Shown piece after piece: positions 63,801 to 64,000 of a DNA stretch of 64,000 nt (position 1 is the stretch's first letter; each line of letters starts with the position of its first letter). The position numbers and the translations under genes are program-made. Location of the stretch: NCBI GenBank assembly GCA_008729055.1, contig SDUX01000002.1, forward strand, positions 6,425,485 through 6,489,484. Direction: 5' to 3'. The stretch is from Pyropia haitanensis. Lineage: Eukaryota; Rhodophyta; Bangiophyceae; Bangiales; Bangiaceae. The notes under the pieces were generated by a model, which did no database searches, was not told where the DNA came from, and saw only the letters and a program-made list of their open reading frames with translations.

Positions 63801-64000
63801 TGGCCGTGGCGGGGGCGGCCGGGGAGTTGGACCGGGATGGCGGGTGGCGGGCGTCGCTGGTCCCTCTCTTGAGCACCGACTTTGGGGGCGACGCCCGCCG
63901 GTTACCGCTGCTGCCGCCGCTGCCACCATGGGTTGGTGTCGCCGGCGTCGGGGGTGGCGCCGGCGGCGGCGGCGGCGGTCGTGCGGACTACCCCTACGCT
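60896..64000 (+). CDS. Gln/Gly/Ala-rich putative nuclear regulator, truncated by the window end
   Basis: An uninterrupted frame runs from MDIGVGERDARRGG at 60896 to the end of the window (about 1035 residues, no stop reached). The N-terminal 110 residues are dominated by Gly/Ser encoded by GGT/GGC runs. The middle contains Ser/Pro clusters suited to proline-directed phosphorylation (TSPLSPRALLLASP, LSPPVTPPPV, LSLTPRGVLRSGVCSP). A Gln-rich segment (QQLQQQRQLQQQRQLQQQLT, from about 62922) follows, then a basic patch AARKPRKPRPTAAARR (near 63660), which resembles an extended AT-hook or nuclear localisation signal. No folded DNA-binding domain is seen in the part present. Composition and motifs suggest a transcriptional regulator, with the defining domain perhaps beyond 64000. 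The function is not established. Upstream in-frame extension before 60896 is possible. Confidence 0.6.
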   Translation, partial: MDIGVGERDARRGGGVADGTGGDVDGGGGGGGGGGCATAAAASAASGGDGGARGGGGGGSGGGGGGGGSDGTSGAASDAAGDAVVAGGGGGGGGSSCGSSSGGCRRSDGGGAASGGDLTTAAVPAALPLRDVDGDDGGGLVKGVDEEVDGGDSPSVGRYDMYGDVVDNLLWQHHDDGGGVSTSPLSPRALLLASPPVGPAEGDAEGGNALALPPPSLVYGAPCGALAGAPAGRGRMDEPAAAAGGGVAGVPLLPPGPAVVVGADGGDGGGTPAPPHLSPPVTPPPVAELPTAAAAAHAHMMALLASQPLPGVTPPSPPPFPPTLFASPPGAVLPGAPVANVPAVVGSNPPSAALVPAGHGCGDAPLSLTPRGVLRSGVCSPLARTNAAAPLPAGPEGGAALGRRAASASLRNERRRRAAAASAAGRPVEGRMLSFGSDNARDRGGGGGGGGAVTAASVAAADAAAGGNAHRAPGGRPDGLGGLGPGTAGLERSLLLSSLASDGGGEASLGGRSPGDRVAPLVGGRPPRLAVPATGKRGGGEPLGAGASPAAGGRGLVGVPKLAPTGGWLSTASPSSSITPKCIQDVSFSGAQLAGSRLSVAVTPPPHPYHAFYPSAAAGGTIDEAAYGMMIGRGGGHSGGRADDNELLRGGRQQQPLLPYGVDRPDGDTSSLTPLQQLQQQRQLQQQRQLQQQLTQHQRQQFYGQLPLPQPQQLLAAAAADGWPYGTLASSSVPGAGRDCEVSLAHVSRSFSPLPSGAGAGGGGNSVGGGNGSGGGGSGFTDGDSSLDGVGQPPACFLATGVGGAAVDAGGGDDADSSLAIGALALSGNPAGSAAAPSSPLSGTNPLLYQYSSGSGDYGLSLLPSAVPWPSFPAVDTTTAAAAAVAAAALAPASAGVAGGAAVAAVPPGAGSRLPAGGAKAAARKPRKPRPTAAARRASAAAAAAAAAAAAAAAAAAATDGGDGPAGDLAVAGAAGELDRDGGWRASLVPLLSTDFGGDARRLPLLPPLPPWVGVAGVGGGAGGGGGGRADYPYA
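63721..63765 (+). repeat. (TGCGGC)7 hexanucleotide repeat encoding poly-Ala
   Basis: There are seven perfect TGCGGC units plus TGC. In the reading frame of the surrounding gene they give alternating GCT/GCG Ala codons. The unusually pure repeat, compared with the mixed GCC/GCG codons of other poly-Ala runs here, suggests recent slippage expansion. Confidence 0.95.

Overview
This window looks like nuclear DNA from a GC-rich, plastid-bearing eukaryote. It has spliced genes with GT-AG introns (ETF-beta, eIF1A, a small membrane protein and a tandem membrane-protein pair), a putative plastid phytoene synthase, mitochondrial proteins with presequences, and Polycomb, XRN1 and chorein-type genes. Introns are few and short (about 210 to 460 bp), most genes are intronless, and proteins are swollen by Gly, Ala and Pro runs encoded by GGC/GCC repeats. 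This fits best with a bangiophycean red alga (Porphyra/Pyropia type), but that is an inference and another GC-rich alga is possible.

Layout. 0-6 kb: an unassigned ORF, then ETF beta subunit and a PAP2-type lipid phosphatase on the minus strand. 5.8-11.4 kb: a gene-poor, lower-GC stretch with a 34-bp inverted repeat about 2 kb apart and a 23-bp tandem repeat. 11.4-14.8 kb: a probable type II glycosyltransferase. 15.2-19.7 kb: COQ5 (minus) divergent from eIF1A (plus), then a copine-like double-C2 protein (minus). 20.3-25.5 kb: a protein phosphatase 1 inhibitor-2 homologue, a membrane-anchored methyltransferase-like protein, and a small acidic-tailed protein. 26.7-32.6 kb: an intronless XRN1. 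33.4-37.2 kb: a small two-exon membrane protein and a secreted protein with a TATA box. 37.4-39.9 kb: two tandem paralogous four-helix membrane proteins separated by inverted-repeat DNA. 41.0-42.6 kb: phytoene synthase. 43.8-53.7 kb: a giant chorein/VPS13-like gene. 54.2-58.8 kb: a mitochondrial CHCH protein divergent from an Enhancer-of-zeste histone methyltransferase. 60.9 kb to the end: a Gln/Ala/Gly-rich putative regulator running off the window.

The genes are mostly unrelated housekeeping functions: mitochondrial electron transfer and ubiquinone synthesis, translation initiation, mRNA decay, lipid handling and transfer, carotenoid synthesis and chromatin silencing. There is no operon-like grouping. 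Several neighbours are divergent and share upstream regions.

A recurring technical feature matters for use of this annotation. At least seven genes are interrupted by frame changes that fall at G or C homopolymers of about seven or more bases. The protein homology resumes immediately in another frame, so these are most simply sequence or assembly indels rather than pseudogenes. Long ORFs on the opposite strands of these genes are composition artefacts and are left out.
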